Of a stretch of 64,000 nt of DNA, positions 25,716 to 34,969 are shown in pieces (the first letter of the stretch is position 1; every line of letters begins with the position of its first letter). The stretch comes from Phaeobacter gallaeciensis DSM 26640. GTDB taxonomy: Bacteria; Pseudomonadota; Alphaproteobacteria; Rhodobacterales; Rhodobacteraceae. Location of the stretch: contig NC_023138.1 of NCBI RefSeq assembly GCF_000511385.1, forward strand, positions 186,001-250,000, given 5' to 3'. The translations under genes were made by a program, and so were the position numbers. The notes under the pieces were generated by a model. It ran no database searches and was not told the DNA's origin. It worked only from the letters and a program-made list of their open reading frames with translations.

Positions 25716-27488
25716 TCAGAGCTGGCTGGCTTCATCAAGAAGGCTGGTTGCGCCCGTCATGATGCGCGCACGATCACTCTCGCATTCGACCAGAACATGA
25801 TGCGCAAATATCTGCGCGGTGGTGATTTTTTGCGCCATGAATTCGGTCTCGTTCCCCCTTTGCTGTTCCGCCTCAGCAGCGCGCGCGGCGCGCGCCAGCT
25901 GCCAGCCGGCAGCAAGCGTACCGGTGAGGTTGAGGAAGGGCACACTGCCCCCAAATGCGGCTCTGGGTTCATTGGGGGCGGTTTCCAGCAGCCAGGCCAG
26001 GCTGGCATCAAACGCCCGCCTGGCCTCGCCAAGACGTACCGCGATATCCTGCAGTTTGGCGCTCCCTGTTTGTAACGCAGCCTCGGTGTCTGCAATCATA
26101 GCGGAGAACCGGCGCGCCGTTTGACCGGCATCTCGCAAAACCTTGCGCCCAAGCAGGTCGTTGGCCTGAATGGCGGTGGTGCCTTCATAGATCGGCAGAA
26201 TGCGCGCATCCCGGTAAAACTGCGCCACACCGGTTTCTTCGATGAACCCCATGCCGCCGTGGATCTGCACCCCGAGTGATGCTACCTCAACCGCCCGCTC
26301 CGAACAGAACCCCTTGACCAAGGGAACCAGAAATTCAGCCACCGGCGCGGTCTCGGCGCGGATGTCATCATCGCCGTTTTGGGACAAATCCAGCCAACCC
26401 GCCGCAGCCATACTCAGAGAGCGCCCCCCTTCGACCAGTGCTCGCATACGCAGAACCATCCGGCGCACATCGGGATGACCAATGATCGCCGTTGTCTTGT
26501 CAGGGTCCAGCCCAATCGCCTGGCCCTGTACCCGTTCCTTGGCGTAGGACAGCGCATGTTGATAGGCGCGTTCAGAAACAGCGACGCCCTGTACCCCAAC
26601 CGCAAACCGCGCGGCGTTCATCATGGTGAACATGTATTCAAGACCGCGGTTCTCCTCCCCGATCAGATAGCCGGTGGCATCGGCATACTCCAAAACAGCC
26701 GTGGGACTCGCCCGTACTCCCAGCTTGTGTTCAATACTGACGCAATCGACGCTGTTGCGGTCGCCGGGTGTGCCCTCCTGATCAACGAGGAACTTGGGCA
26801 CCAGAAACAGGCTTAGCCCCCGGTGGCCCTCCGGCGCGCCCGGCGTCCGGGCCAGAACCAAATGAATAATATTCTCCGATAGCTCATGCGCGCCATAGGT
26901 GATAAAAATCTTGGTGCCGCTGACCCCGTAGCTGCCATCCGCGCGCGGCTCTGCCTTGCAACGCACACGCCCCAGATCGCTGCCGGCTTGTGGCTCTGTC
27001 AGGTTCATAGTTCCGGTCCAACGGCCGGAGACCAGCGGGCGCAGATAGAGCTCTTTCTGCGCCTCGCTTCCCGACAATTGCAGCGCGTCAATGGCACCAT
27101 CTGTAAGAAGCGGGCAGAGGCCAAAGCTCATGTCTGCCGCGTTCAGAATTTCGGTGGCTGCCGCGCCGACCACGCGGGGCAGCCCCATTCCACCATGATC
27201 GGCCGGGTGAGCCAGGCTTTGCCATCCCATGTCAACGAACTGTGCGTAGGCAGCCGCAAAGGCCTCTGGCAGAACGACCTTATCTCCATCCAGCCGTGCC
27301 CCCGTGGTGTCGCCGACAGCCGACAGCGGCGCGATCAGATCAGTGCAAAACCGGCCCAATTCCTCCAGCGCGGCCCGGGCATCGGTGCGATCAATCTCAC
27401 CGTATTTCTCAAGGGCGCTGACCTGCGGCCATTGCGAAAGATGGTCGAGATTAAACATCATGTCACGGATCGGAGCTTCATAAGCCAT
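25716..27488 (-). CDS. Acyl-CoA dehydrogenase, DmdC-like
   Basis: 590 residues, longer than ordinary acyl-CoA dehydrogenases (about 380) because of an extra C-terminal helical domain, as in the DmdC/AidB-related group. FAD-binding signatures TEPQAGSDLG and GGMGFIEETG are present. The catalytic glutamate lies in PIYEGTTAIQ. DmdC oxidises methylmercaptopropionyl-CoA in DMSP demethylation; paralogs use other acyl-CoAs. It starts 121 bp from the divergent AraC regulator, whose operator-like repeats lie between them. Confidence 0.82.
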   Translation of the reverse strand: MAYEAPIRDMMFNLDHLSQWPQVSALEKYGEIDRTDARAALEELGRFCTDLIAPLSAVGDTTGARLDGDKVVLPEAFAAAYAQFVDMGWQSLAHPADHGGMGLPRVVGAAATEILNAADMSFGLCPLLTDGAIDALQLSGSEAQKELYLRPLVSGRWTGTMNLTEPQAGSDLGRVRCKAEPRADGSYGVSGTKIFITYGAHELSENIIHLVLARTPGAPEGHRGLSLFLVPKFLVDQEGTPGDRNSVDCVSIEHKLGVRASPTAVLEYADATGYLIGEENRGLEYMFTMMNAARFAVGVQGVAVSERAYQHALSYAKERVQGQAIGLDPDKTTAIIGHPDVRRMVLRMRALVEGGRSLSMAAAGWLDLSQNGDDDIRAETAPVAEFLVPLVKGFCSERAVEVASLGVQIHGGMGFIEETGVAQFYRDARILPIYEGTTAIQANDLLGRKVLRDAGQTARRFSAMIADTEAALQTGSAKLQDIAVRLGEARRAFDASLAWLLETAPNEPRAAFGGSVPFLNLTGTLAAGWQLARAARAAEAEQQRGNETEFMAQKITTAQIFAHHVLVECESDRARIMTGATSLLDEASQL

Positions 27489-27560
27489 TGGCGCCTCGTT
27501 GATGTGCTAGCTGTTGCCGATTGTCTAAGCTATGGCCAGAAGACTGCCCATTCCAGAATT

Positions 27561-27593
27561 TGACAAACGACTTTCCGAAAGTGACAAATCGAC
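27561..27593. promoter_or_regulatory. Direct repeats, likely AraC-type operator
   Basis: TGACAAACGAC (27561) and TGACAAATCGAC (27582) are spaced 21 bp start to start, two helical turns, as in many AraC-family operators. They lie between the divergent acyl-CoA dehydrogenase and AraC genes, provided the regulator starts at 27610. The repeat would fall inside the coding region if it started at 27532. Confidence 0.5.
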
Positions 27594-27609
27594 GTATTCT
27601 ATTGCCTCT

Positions 27610-28635
27610 ATGACACGCCCTAATCCAGACACGCTGGCAACCGTTTCACTGCCCTTCATCGAAGACTGGCTGTCCGCTCTTCAGCCCTGCTGTGATGTGG
27701 ATCAGATACACAGGATCCTGTCTCACTGCGGTCTGTCCCAACTTGTCAACTCAAAGCCCGAGGCAAACAGAGCCACTCAGCGCGTTACACTGGATCAGAT
27801 CGTTAAGCTCTATCAAATTGCCGCTGCAGAAACCGGCGATGAGATGCCTGGCCTGTGGAGCCGTCCGGTTCGTCCACGGGCGCTTCAGCACCTGCTCACA
27901 ACTGTGCGCGAAGCTGGAACTCTGCCGGCAGCACTCTATCGGTTTTCGACGTTTTGGAATCTGATACTGGACGACTACTGCATTGAACTAAAATCCGAAA
28001 AATCAAAGATCACTCTAAGCCTCATGCCACGTGGCGCGCCGGAAGCTCACCGTTTCGGGCATATGCTCCTGCTCAAATTAGCGCATGGATTGCTGTCTTG
28101 GCTTGCAGGTTACGAGGTACCGGTTCGCGCTGTGCAGTTTGCATTTGACCAACCCGATTTTGCGCAGGACTACGGGGTGATTTTTCCCGCCCCGGTGCGC
28201 TTCTCTCAGTGGTGTTCTGCGATTTCATTTGATCCGCAACAGCTGGGACCCCCGCAACCTCGTAGCCCGGCGGAACTTGCGGCATTCCTGGATCGGGCGC
28301 CGCGGGACTGGATTTTCACCGGTTTTCGCGAGCATCGGCTGTCCCTGCAGATCCGGGATTTTCTTTATCGATCAAACTGGGAAGACTGCCGTCTGGGGGA
28401 CGCGGCGGCGATGCTAAATGTGACACCTCGCACGCTTATGCGACGGCTGGAGGATGAGGCGACGTCCTTCCAGTCCATCAAGGACGCTTTACGCCGTGAC
28501 ATCGCCATCCGTGACCTGCGGGCTGGTCACAAATCCATCGAGGACATCTCCGACGACCTTGGCTTTTCATCGGCTGCGAACTTTCACCGCGCCTTCCGTC
28601 GCTGGACCGGGGGAACAACCAGTTCGTATCGGTAG
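27610..28635 (+). CDS. AraC-family transcriptional regulator
   Basis: 341 residues. The N-terminal two thirds resemble the arabinose-binding-like sensor domain of OruR/ArgR-type AraC proteins. The C-terminal DNA-binding domain has two helix-turn-helix units (LGDAAAMLNVTPRTLMRRLE and SIEDISDDLGFSSAANFHRA). I chose ATG 27610 instead of 27532 because the length then fits the family and the direct repeats at 27561-27593 become a promoter element. Divergent from the DmdC-like gene, which it probably controls. Confidence 0.85.
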   Translation: MTRPNPDTLATVSLPFIEDWLSALQPCCDVDQIHRILSHCGLSQLVNSKPEANRATQRVTLDQIVKLYQIAAAETGDEMPGLWSRPVRPRALQHLLTTVREAGTLPAALYRFSTFWNLILDDYCIELKSEKSKITLSLMPRGAPEAHRFGHMLLLKLAHGLLSWLAGYEVPVRAVQFAFDQPDFAQDYGVIFPAPVRFSQWCSAISFDPQQLGPPQPRSPAELAAFLDRAPRDWIFTGFREHRLSLQIRDFLYRSNWEDCRLGDAAAMLNVTPRTLMRRLEDEATSFQSIKDALRRDIAIRDLRAGHKSIEDISDDLGFSSAANFHRAFRRWTGGTTSSYR

Positions 28636-28774
28636 CTTCTTGGCAAAGTGACATGGAATATCCATTTGCATTCGAAGAGAGGATGCCTTGCTTTGCACCC
28701 CAGCATTGATCGTCATTTTGACAGGTCAGATTTACAAAGCCATGGTACTTAAAAGAAATCGCTACGGATATTCT

Positions 28775-31048
28775 ATGACGCATTCAGACTTCGCGATCAC
28801 ATCGGATAAGGTTCTGGAACGTCAGTTGCGCACGCAGTGCCTCGCAGGAACCACCCTACTGGACTGCGTTGCCCTACCCCAAAGCACCGGCTATCTGGCC
28901 AGACTCTTCTTCAAATCTGGTACTCGGCTCGAAGACATCTCAACACCGCACACGACTGCTTCCCCAATTCGGAGCGGAAACGGCGCTGTGATCCTAGATA
29001 CTCCCATATCAAGCCCTACCGACCCGATTGCGCTTGATATAGAGGGGCAATCATTCAGCCTCACTGCGGAACCTGTGGAAACCAGCTTGTTTGCCGGTCT
29101 CAATGTGCTGCTTGCAATCCGCAATGGTGAAAGCCCGAAAACAGCCGCGACCTGGATGCAATATCATGCAACGCAGCATGGAATGCAGGCGGCTGTCATT
29201 CTCGACCAAACGCCACCCGATGAAAGCCGCCTTTTCATCAGAGAACTGCGCAACTTGGCGCACACGATCAAAGGGCTAAGCCAAGTGGTCGTGATACACT
29301 CGGAAATCCCACTGGGTCAGAAAGGACTGCCTGCAGAAGCACACCCTTTGAATGTTCGAAACGCCCCTATTAGAGATTGGTCAGCGCGGCCGCCCATAGA
29401 TCCATGGAGAGCACCGCTGGGCGAGTGTCTGATCTATGAAATCATCCGAAGACGGTTCTTAAGCGCCGCGCGCGCCGTTGCAAACATAGATCTATATGAC
29501 CTATTGGCCCCGCCATCAGGGCCGAATGTCTTTGACCGCGCAGTACAGGCAGACGACAAATACATCCGCTTACTAGGAGCCCAGACCTATCCGTGGCGCG
29601 TCCGCCGGGACCAAGATGCCTCATTTGCTGATCACATCTGCACTGCGTTTGACAGCAATACCCGCCATCCACGTTGGTGCGTCGCGCCTGGCGGCAGCAA
29701 AGACGGCCATATCTGGCAGCAAAGCCAGATTATCGGAGCCATAGCCGAGCCGACGCAACCGTCAAATTTCTTTCGAAACATGGTCCTACGTCATCCAACA
29801 CGGAAAATCTCACACCTCGTGGCAAAAGGAAGCTTACTGGAATCGCCGGAGCTGCTGACACTCTCACTGGAACATCTTGGCGGCAATCCGGTGCGTATGC
29901 CTGAAAAGAAACGCCTGAATCACTCAAGCGTGGGAACCCGGACATCCGTCGTCACGACCATGAAAAACGAGGGGCCGTTCATTCTGGAATGGCTGGCCTA
30001 CCATAGGGTCATCGGGGTTGATGATTTTCTCATCTACACCAACGACTGCACGGACGGCACTGATGCGCTGCTGAGGGTTCTGCAGGACAAGGAGATTGTC
30101 CAACATCGAGACAACCCCCTCCACGACACCAAGACACCCCCACAACATGCGGCATTTCAGGCGGCTCAACAGGAACCCCTTGTCCGCGACGCTGACTGGA
30201 TCCTCAGCATGGATGTTGATGAATTCATCAACATCAAATGTGGTGACGGGTATCTCAGCGATCTTTATGCAGCGACGCAAGGCGCCAATATGATCGCCAT
30301 GACGTGGCGCTTGTTCGGCAACAATGACGTGTCGGAATTCTCAGGGGAGCTGGTCACGCGAGAGTTCACACGATGCGCCTATGAAATCACGCGCAGGCCT
30401 CACCAGGCATGGGGCTTCAAAACGCTGTTCCGAAATGATGGCATCTTCAAAAAGCTCGGCGTACATCGGCCCAAAGGGCTGCGGCCGCACCACTGGAGGG
30501 ATATCCATTGGGTGAATGGATCCGGGCAGGCTATGCCACAACAGATGTTCCGCAGCGGCTGGCGCTCAACCATTGAAACCTATGGGTATGATCTGGTGCA
30601 GCTCAATCATTATGCAGTGCGCAGTGCTGAGAGTTTTCTGGTCAAACGGGACCGTGGCCGTGTGAACCACACGGAACGAGATCAAGGGCTACCCTACTGG
30701 TTTCGAATGAATAATAATTCTGAGGAAGAGCGATCCATTCAACGCCTTATCCCCGAACTTGAGGCAGAAATGGCGCGGCTGTTGAGTGACCCGGATATAG
30801 CTGCCGCGCACGACTATACCTGTCGGCGGCATCGGGAACAGATTGACGAATTAAAAAAACGCGACGACATGCGAACGTTATACCAGGAAATCACAGGCGA
30901 CAGACTGCGCAAGCTGTCCCGAATGCATGCGCATTTTTGCACCAATGTGTTCCTGAACGGTCCGGATGTTATCCCGGATGAGCTCACCGAACAGGATCTT
31001 GCAGACGACTTTTTCTTTACGGTTCCTCGCACTGAAACCAAAGACTGA
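28775..31048 (+). CDS. Large glycosyltransferase-2 family protein
   Basis: 757 residues. A glycosyltransferase domain of the DUF23/Glyco_tranf_2_4 kind lies at about residues 390-620, with VVTTMKNEGPFILEW at its start, YTNDCTDGTDALL, and the metal-binding DVD in LSMDVDEFIN. The first 380 residues have no motif I recognise and a lower GC feel than neighbours. The C-terminus is charged and helical (LKKRDDMRTLYQEITGDR). Start uncertain: ATG 28775, ATG 28742 and TTG 28688 are all in frame and none has a strong ribosome binding site. Probably acts on surface polysaccharide. Confidence 0.72.
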   Translation: MTHSDFAITSDKVLERQLRTQCLAGTTLLDCVALPQSTGYLARLFFKSGTRLEDISTPHTTASPIRSGNGAVILDTPISSPTDPIALDIEGQSFSLTAEPVETSLFAGLNVLLAIRNGESPKTAATWMQYHATQHGMQAAVILDQTPPDESRLFIRELRNLAHTIKGLSQVVVIHSEIPLGQKGLPAEAHPLNVRNAPIRDWSARPPIDPWRAPLGECLIYEIIRRRFLSAARAVANIDLYDLLAPPSGPNVFDRAVQADDKYIRLLGAQTYPWRVRRDQDASFADHICTAFDSNTRHPRWCVAPGGSKDGHIWQQSQIIGAIAEPTQPSNFFRNMVLRHPTRKISHLVAKGSLLESPELLTLSLEHLGGNPVRMPEKKRLNHSSVGTRTSVVTTMKNEGPFILEWLAYHRVIGVDDFLIYTNDCTDGTDALLRVLQDKEIVQHRDNPLHDTKTPPQHAAFQAAQQEPLVRDADWILSMDVDEFINIKCGDGYLSDLYAATQGANMIAMTWRLFGNNDVSEFSGELVTREFTRCAYEITRRPHQAWGFKTLFRNDGIFKKLGVHRPKGLRPHHWRDIHWVNGSGQAMPQQMFRSGWRSTIETYGYDLVQLNHYAVRSAESFLVKRDRGRVNHTERDQGLPYWFRMNNNSEEERSIQRLIPELEAEMARLLSDPDIAAAHDYTCRRHREQIDELKKRDDMRTLYQEITGDRLRKLSRMHAHFCTNVFLNGPDVIPDELTEQDLADDFFFTVPRTETKD

Positions 31049-31159
31049 GAGAGCGCCCGTGACAGGTGACAGATCCTGCTGAGCGGCAAGGATGTGCTGG
31101 GATCGTGACAACGGCTCTCGGCAGACGATCTAGGAGGCAGCAAGAAAATTCATATCTTG

Positions 31160-31189
31160 CGGTTTGTTATATTATAAAATAATAAACCG
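31160..31189. promoter_or_regulatory. Zur-like operator of the zinc locus
   Basis: CGGTTT ... AAACCG flanks an 18-base AT-rich core (GTTATATTATAAAATAAT). Thirteen of fifteen base pairs of the 30-bp dyad are symmetrical. It lies 20 bases upstream of the Fur-type regulator start, and its GTTATA/TATAAA core resembles alphaproteobacterial Zur boxes. Confidence 0.6.
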
Positions 31190-31209
31190 TGCAGCGAGGG
31201 AGTCTTGAT

Positions 31210-31596
31210 ATGAGAAAACGCGCTGCTGCTCGGCAACAGGATGTACTGAACGTACTGAAGGCATGTGACAAGCCGATGACTGCGTATCAAATTCTTGAAC
31301 AACTTCAGATATCTGAGCCTAATATTGCGCCCCCGACCGTCTATCGTACGCTTTCGGCGCTGACCCACCAGGGGCGCGCTCACCGTCTTGAATCGATTAA
31401 TGCCTTTGTGCCCTGCCGTTGCAGCCATGCGGAGAGCGTGCCCGTCTTGGCGATATGTGACGATTGCGGCAGTGTTGACGAACATGACGGTAGCGAGCTG
31501 CTACCAAAACTTACGGCCCTGACCGACCAGAATGCTTTTCACGCCGTGCGGCATATTGTCGAAATCCACGGATTGTGCGGCGCATGCGCCGCCTGA
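31210..31596 (+). CDS. Fur-family regulator, Zur-like
   Basis: 128 residues: a winged helix (PPTVYRTLSALTHQGRAHRLE) and a zinc-binding dimerisation half with two CxxC motifs (CDDC and CGAC) plus CRCSH. Shorter than the Zur encoded at 49853. I chose ATG 31210, which has GAGGGAG 7 bases upstream; GTG 31189 is in frame but lies in the operator. It heads a locus for zinc-binding and transport proteins, so zinc-dependent repression is likely. A second Zur in one genome is notable. Confidence 0.83.
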   Translation: MRKRAAARQQDVLNVLKACDKPMTAYQILEQLQISEPNIAPPTVYRTLSALTHQGRAHRLESINAFVPCRCSHAESVPVLAICDDCGSVDEHDGSELLPKLTALTDQNAFHAVRHIVEIHGLCGACAA

Positions 31597-31624
31597 TCGA
31601 CTGTTAACATATTGGATATTGATC

Positions 31625-32296
31625 ATGAAACGAACTCTCTCATTGCTTGCTATCGTCACCGCTCTGCCTGCATTGGCGGAGGGCACGCGCGAACTTGATG
31701 CCCATGAACACGGCGTTGGGACGCTCAACATTGCGATCGAAAACACAACCGTCTCAATGGAATTCGAAGCCCCGGGGGCAGATATCGTCGGGTTTGAATA
31801 CGCCGCCAAAAGTGAGGCAGATATCTCCGCGGTTAACACTGCACTTGCCACACTCAGCTCACCTTTGCAGCTGTTCGTCGTCCCGGATTCAGCGCTCTGC
31901 AGCATAGTGGATGCTCATGCAGCACTTGAAAGCGGGGAGGAACATGAGGATCACGCTGACGAACACGGGCATGAGGAGCATGCCGATGATGAACACACGC
32001 ATGATCACGGGCATGAGGATCATGAAAAACATGACGACGCTGAACATGAGGAACATGAACACGAAGAGCACGATAGTGATCATCATGATGGTCACGCAGA
32101 GCATGCGGCCCACTCCGAGTTTCATGCCAACTACGTGCTAGACTGTGCGAATCCTGAAGCGTTGAGCGACATAACATTTGCCTATTTCACTGCCTTTCAG
32201 CAGGCGCAAAGTGTGGATGTGCAAGTGATCAGATCAACTGGCGCACAGGCCTATCAGGTTGACCGTAACGCGCCAGTCTTAAACTTGGAGCCGTGA
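31625..32296 (+). CDS. zrgA: ZrgA-like (DUF2796) zinc-binding exported protein
   Basis: 223 residues with a signal peptide. The mature start ELDAHEHGVGTLNIAIE and the histidine/aspartate/glutamate-rich stretch at about residues 110-165 are typical of DUF2796, the family of ZrgA, which is part of the zinc-regulated zrgABCDE locus in Vibrio cholerae. The histidine-rich region should bind several zinc ions in the periplasm. It sits 28 bases after the Fur-type regulator and just before an ABC/FtsX pair. The start at ATG 31625 fits the signal peptide. Confidence 0.82.
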   Translation: MKRTLSLLAIVTALPALAEGTRELDAHEHGVGTLNIAIENTTVSMEFEAPGADIVGFEYAAKSEADISAVNTALATLSSPLQLFVVPDSALCSIVDAHAALESGEEHEDHADEHGHEEHADDEHTHDHGHEDHEKHDDAEHEEHEHEEHDSDHHDGHAEHAAHSEFHANYVLDCANPEALSDITFAYFTAFQQAQSVDVQVIRSTGAQAYQVDRNAPVLNLEP

Positions 32297-32302
32297 CCCC
32301 TG

Positions 32303-32998
32303 GTGGTTGATGCAACCCTCGAAATCAACGATCTGGCCTATCGCTGGCCAGGTCGCGACGGATTCTCGCTGACGGTCCCGCACCTTACTGTATCAGCAGG
32401 TGAAACTGTGCTGTTGCTGGGCGAAAGCGGTTCGGGAAAGTCCACGCTTTTATCGTTGATCTGCGGCACAGTCCTGCCGGACCGTGGCGAGATCTCGATC
32501 GCGGGCAGGACGATCTCCGCGTTGAGCGGTGGCGCACGCGACACGTTTAGAGCAGACCATATTGGGGTTATCTTTCAGCAATTTAACCTGTTGCCCTTTG
32601 GATCGGTGATAGACAACATTCTACTCCCGCTCCGCTTCGCGCCGTCACGGCGGCAGCGTGTGAGTGACCCAACTGCAGAGGCAGCGCGACTGTGTTCTGC
32701 GCTCAATTTGCCAGAGGATGTTATCAGCGCCAAGGCCCGGACCCTGAGCGTGGGCCAACAGCAACGCGTTGCAGTGGCCCGAGCATTGATCGGCACCCCC
32801 CCATTGATCATCGCCGACGAGCCGACCTCAGCACTTGATAGCGGTGTGCAGAGCGCCTTTTTAGACTTACTTTTTACTCAGACAGCATCGCATGGCTCCT
32901 CGCTGCTGATGGTCAGCCATGACTCACGGCTCAGCGCATGTTTTGACCGTGTGATCCATATGGAAGATATCGCTCACATGAAAAGGGCGATGACATGA
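32303..32998 (+). CDS. LolD/MacB-type ABC ATPase of zrg locus
   Basis: 231 residues. Walker A GESGSGKST, Q-loop VIFQQFNLLPF, signature LSVGQQQRVAVARAL, Walker B LIIADEPTSALD. It starts at GTG 32303 and overlaps the FtsX-type permease gene as ATGA. This pair corresponds to zrgB/zrgC in the Vibrio locus. ATPases of this type power mechanotransmission or lipoprotein extraction rather than ordinary import, so how it helps zinc uptake is open. Confidence 0.85.
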   Translation: MVDATLEINDLAYRWPGRDGFSLTVPHLTVSAGETVLLLGESGSGKSTLLSLICGTVLPDRGEISIAGRTISALSGGARDTFRADHIGVIFQQFNLLPFGSVIDNILLPLRFAPSRRQRVSDPTAEAARLCSALNLPEDVISAKARTLSVGQQQRVAVARALIGTPPLIIADEPTSALDSGVQSAFLDLLFTQTASHGSSLLMVSHDSRLSACFDRVIHMEDIAHMKRAMT

Positions 32999-34245
32999 TA
33001 GTGCGCCTTGCAATTGCTTCCCTCTTCGCACGCGCGTTGACTGTCGGCATGACAATCCTTGCCATCGCGTTGTCTGTCGCTCTGTTTCTTGGTGTCGAGA
33101 AAATACGGACGGGTGCCAAAGCAAGCTTTGCCGACACAATTTCCGGGACCGATCTAATTGTCGGTGCCCGGTCTGGATCAGTGCAGCTGCTGCTCTATTC
33201 TGTTTTCCGCATTGGCAATGCGACCAACAATGTCACCTGGGAAAGCTATCAAGACATCGCAAGACGACCCGAAGTTGACTGGATCGTACCGATTTCACTG
33301 GGCGACAGCCATCGTCAGTTTCGTGTCATGGGCACAACCAAAGCATTCTTCGATCATTACAAATACCGCCAAGGCCGATCTCTAGTGATGGCCGATGGCA
33401 CCCGGATGGATGATCTCTTTGATACCGTGATTGGTGCCGATGTCGCTGCCACACTCGGCTATCATGTCGGAGACCCCATTATCGTAGCGCATGGGCTTGC
33501 GTCCTTTGCCAAACATAAAGATCAGCCCTTCCGCGTGTCCGGGATACTGGAGAAAACGGGCACACCAGTTGATCGCACAGTCATCGTTAGCATGGAGGCA
33601 ATCGAAGCAATACATGTTGACTGGAAAAGCGGCGCCCAAATCCCCGGCCAATCAACGCCGGTCGACGTCATCCGTGAGATGGAGCTGACGCCCAAGGCTA
33701 TAACCGCAGCCCTCATAGGCGTTGAAAGCCCACTCCAGACCTTCGCGTTGCAACGCGCCATCAATGACTATCGCGAGGAGCCCCTGCTGGCGATTTTGCC
33801 AGGCGTTGCGCTGCAGGAGCTGTGGAGCATTGTCGGCATCGCGGAAACCGCTTTGCTCGCGGTGTCAGCGATGGTGGTGGTCACCGCCTTGATCGGAATG
33901 ATGGCGACAATTTTTTCCAGCCTTAACGAAAGGCGCCGTGAAATGGCAATTTTCCGCGCCATGGGTGCCCGACCCCGGACCATCCTCAGCTTACTGGTGC
34001 TGGAAGCAATGGTGATGGCCACCGTTGGCGCACTTCTTGGACTGGTTTTGCAATACGCTGGATTGCTGGTGGCCCAACCTATCCTAGACAGCACTTTCGG
34101 CCTCTGGATACCGATTGATACTCCGACGCTGCGCGAGGTTTGGCTCATTCTGGGTGTAATCTGCGCTGGCGTGATTGTGAGCCTCATACCCGCCATGCGA
34201 GCCTACAGAATGTCTGTCGCTGATGGTATGGTCGTCAAAACGTGA
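32995..34245 (+). CDS. FtsX/MacB-type permease of zrg locus
   Basis: 416 residues. One N-terminal helix (residues about 12-32), a large periplasmic domain (about 33-275) and three C-terminal helices, the layout of MacB/LolC/FtsX permeases; the conserved block ERRREMAIFRAMGARPRTIL precedes the third helix. Overlaps its ATPase by 4 bases. The neighbouring ZrgA-like and DUF3299 proteins are probably its periplasmic partners. Confidence 0.85.
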   Translation: MIVRLAIASLFARALTVGMTILAIALSVALFLGVEKIRTGAKASFADTISGTDLIVGARSGSVQLLLYSVFRIGNATNNVTWESYQDIARRPEVDWIVPISLGDSHRQFRVMGTTKAFFDHYKYRQGRSLVMADGTRMDDLFDTVIGADVAATLGYHVGDPIIVAHGLASFAKHKDQPFRVSGILEKTGTPVDRTVIVSMEAIEAIHVDWKSGAQIPGQSTPVDVIREMELTPKAITAALIGVESPLQTFALQRAINDYREEPLLAILPGVALQELWSIVGIAETALLAVSAMVVVTALIGMMATIFSSLNERRREMAIFRAMGARPRTILSLLVLEAMVMATVGALLGLVLQYAGLLVAQPILDSTFGLWIPIDTPTLREVWLILGVICAGVIVSLIPAMRAYRMSVADGMVVKT

Positions 34246-34262
34246 TGCTCTGAGTGAGGTGA

Positions 34263-34769
34263 ATGCACATGGTGAACCGCAGAACGGTTATGATGGGTTT
34301 GGCTGGATCTGTCATGGCGCCGCATATGGCTTTTGGAGCGACCCCCCGAGAAATCATGTGGGAGGATTTGATTCCACCCGGTGTTCCCTATTCGGAGATT
34401 ATCGGTGAAGGCGATTTGGACATGGAAAATGATACATGGTCGCCGGTTTACGACGCCAATGCCACAAAACTGAACAAAGCGCTCAACGGTGCTTTCATCA
34501 AAATGCCCGGCTTCATCATTCCCTTTGAAATCAGTTCCGACGGGGTCACCGACTTCATGTTGGTTCCCTACGTCGGCGCCTGTATCCACACCCCCCCACC
34601 ACCTGCAAATCAACTGGTTATGGTGAGCACCAAGACGCCTTGGCCGGGCGACATGCTCTGGGATCCTGTTTGGGTGACAGGGACCATGCGCACGCAATTG
34701 CAGTCAACCAATCTTGGTCAAACCGGATACTCCATCTCCGCCAATGAAATGGAGGTCTACGTCTGGTGA
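34263..34769 (+). CDS. DUF3299 exported protein of zrg locus
   Basis: 168 residues. N-terminal signal with a twin-arginine-like NRRTVMMG. The DUF3299 signature is the segment LVPYVGACIHTPPPPANQ, with one cysteine and one histidine that may bind metal or heme. DUF3299 genes follow ABC/FtsX pairs in zinc-responsive loci, matching the fourth gene of zrgABCDE. Start at ATG 34263 (a second ATG two codons on is also possible). It is 17 bases after the permease. Confidence 0.8.
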   Translation: MHMVNRRTVMMGLAGSVMAPHMAFGATPREIMWEDLIPPGVPYSEIIGEGDLDMENDTWSPVYDANATKLNKALNGAFIKMPGFIIPFEISSDGVTDFMLVPYVGACIHTPPPPANQLVMVSTKTPWPGDMLWDPVWVTGTMRTQLQSTNLGQTGYSISANEMEVYVW

Positions 34770-34969
34770 ACTACGTTTTTATGTCCAAGAGATAGTTGAT
34801 CGAGACTAAACATAGCGCTTTCCTATCAGAGCGTGCGCTTCAGCTCGCTCTATTCAGGGTTTGGTCCTCTCTTGACCATTGTTGATACTCGCACAGGGGA
34901 GCCTGCCGAGGCGCGAACGGTGGTGCTTGCAGTCATGGCGTCAGGCAATCTGCGCAGAAAACCAATTCC

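Noticed and set aside
31930..32110. Repetitive CATGAGGAACATG-like units
   Set aside because: Codon repeats of the histidine-rich stretch of the ZrgA-like protein, not a CRISPR array or independent repeat.
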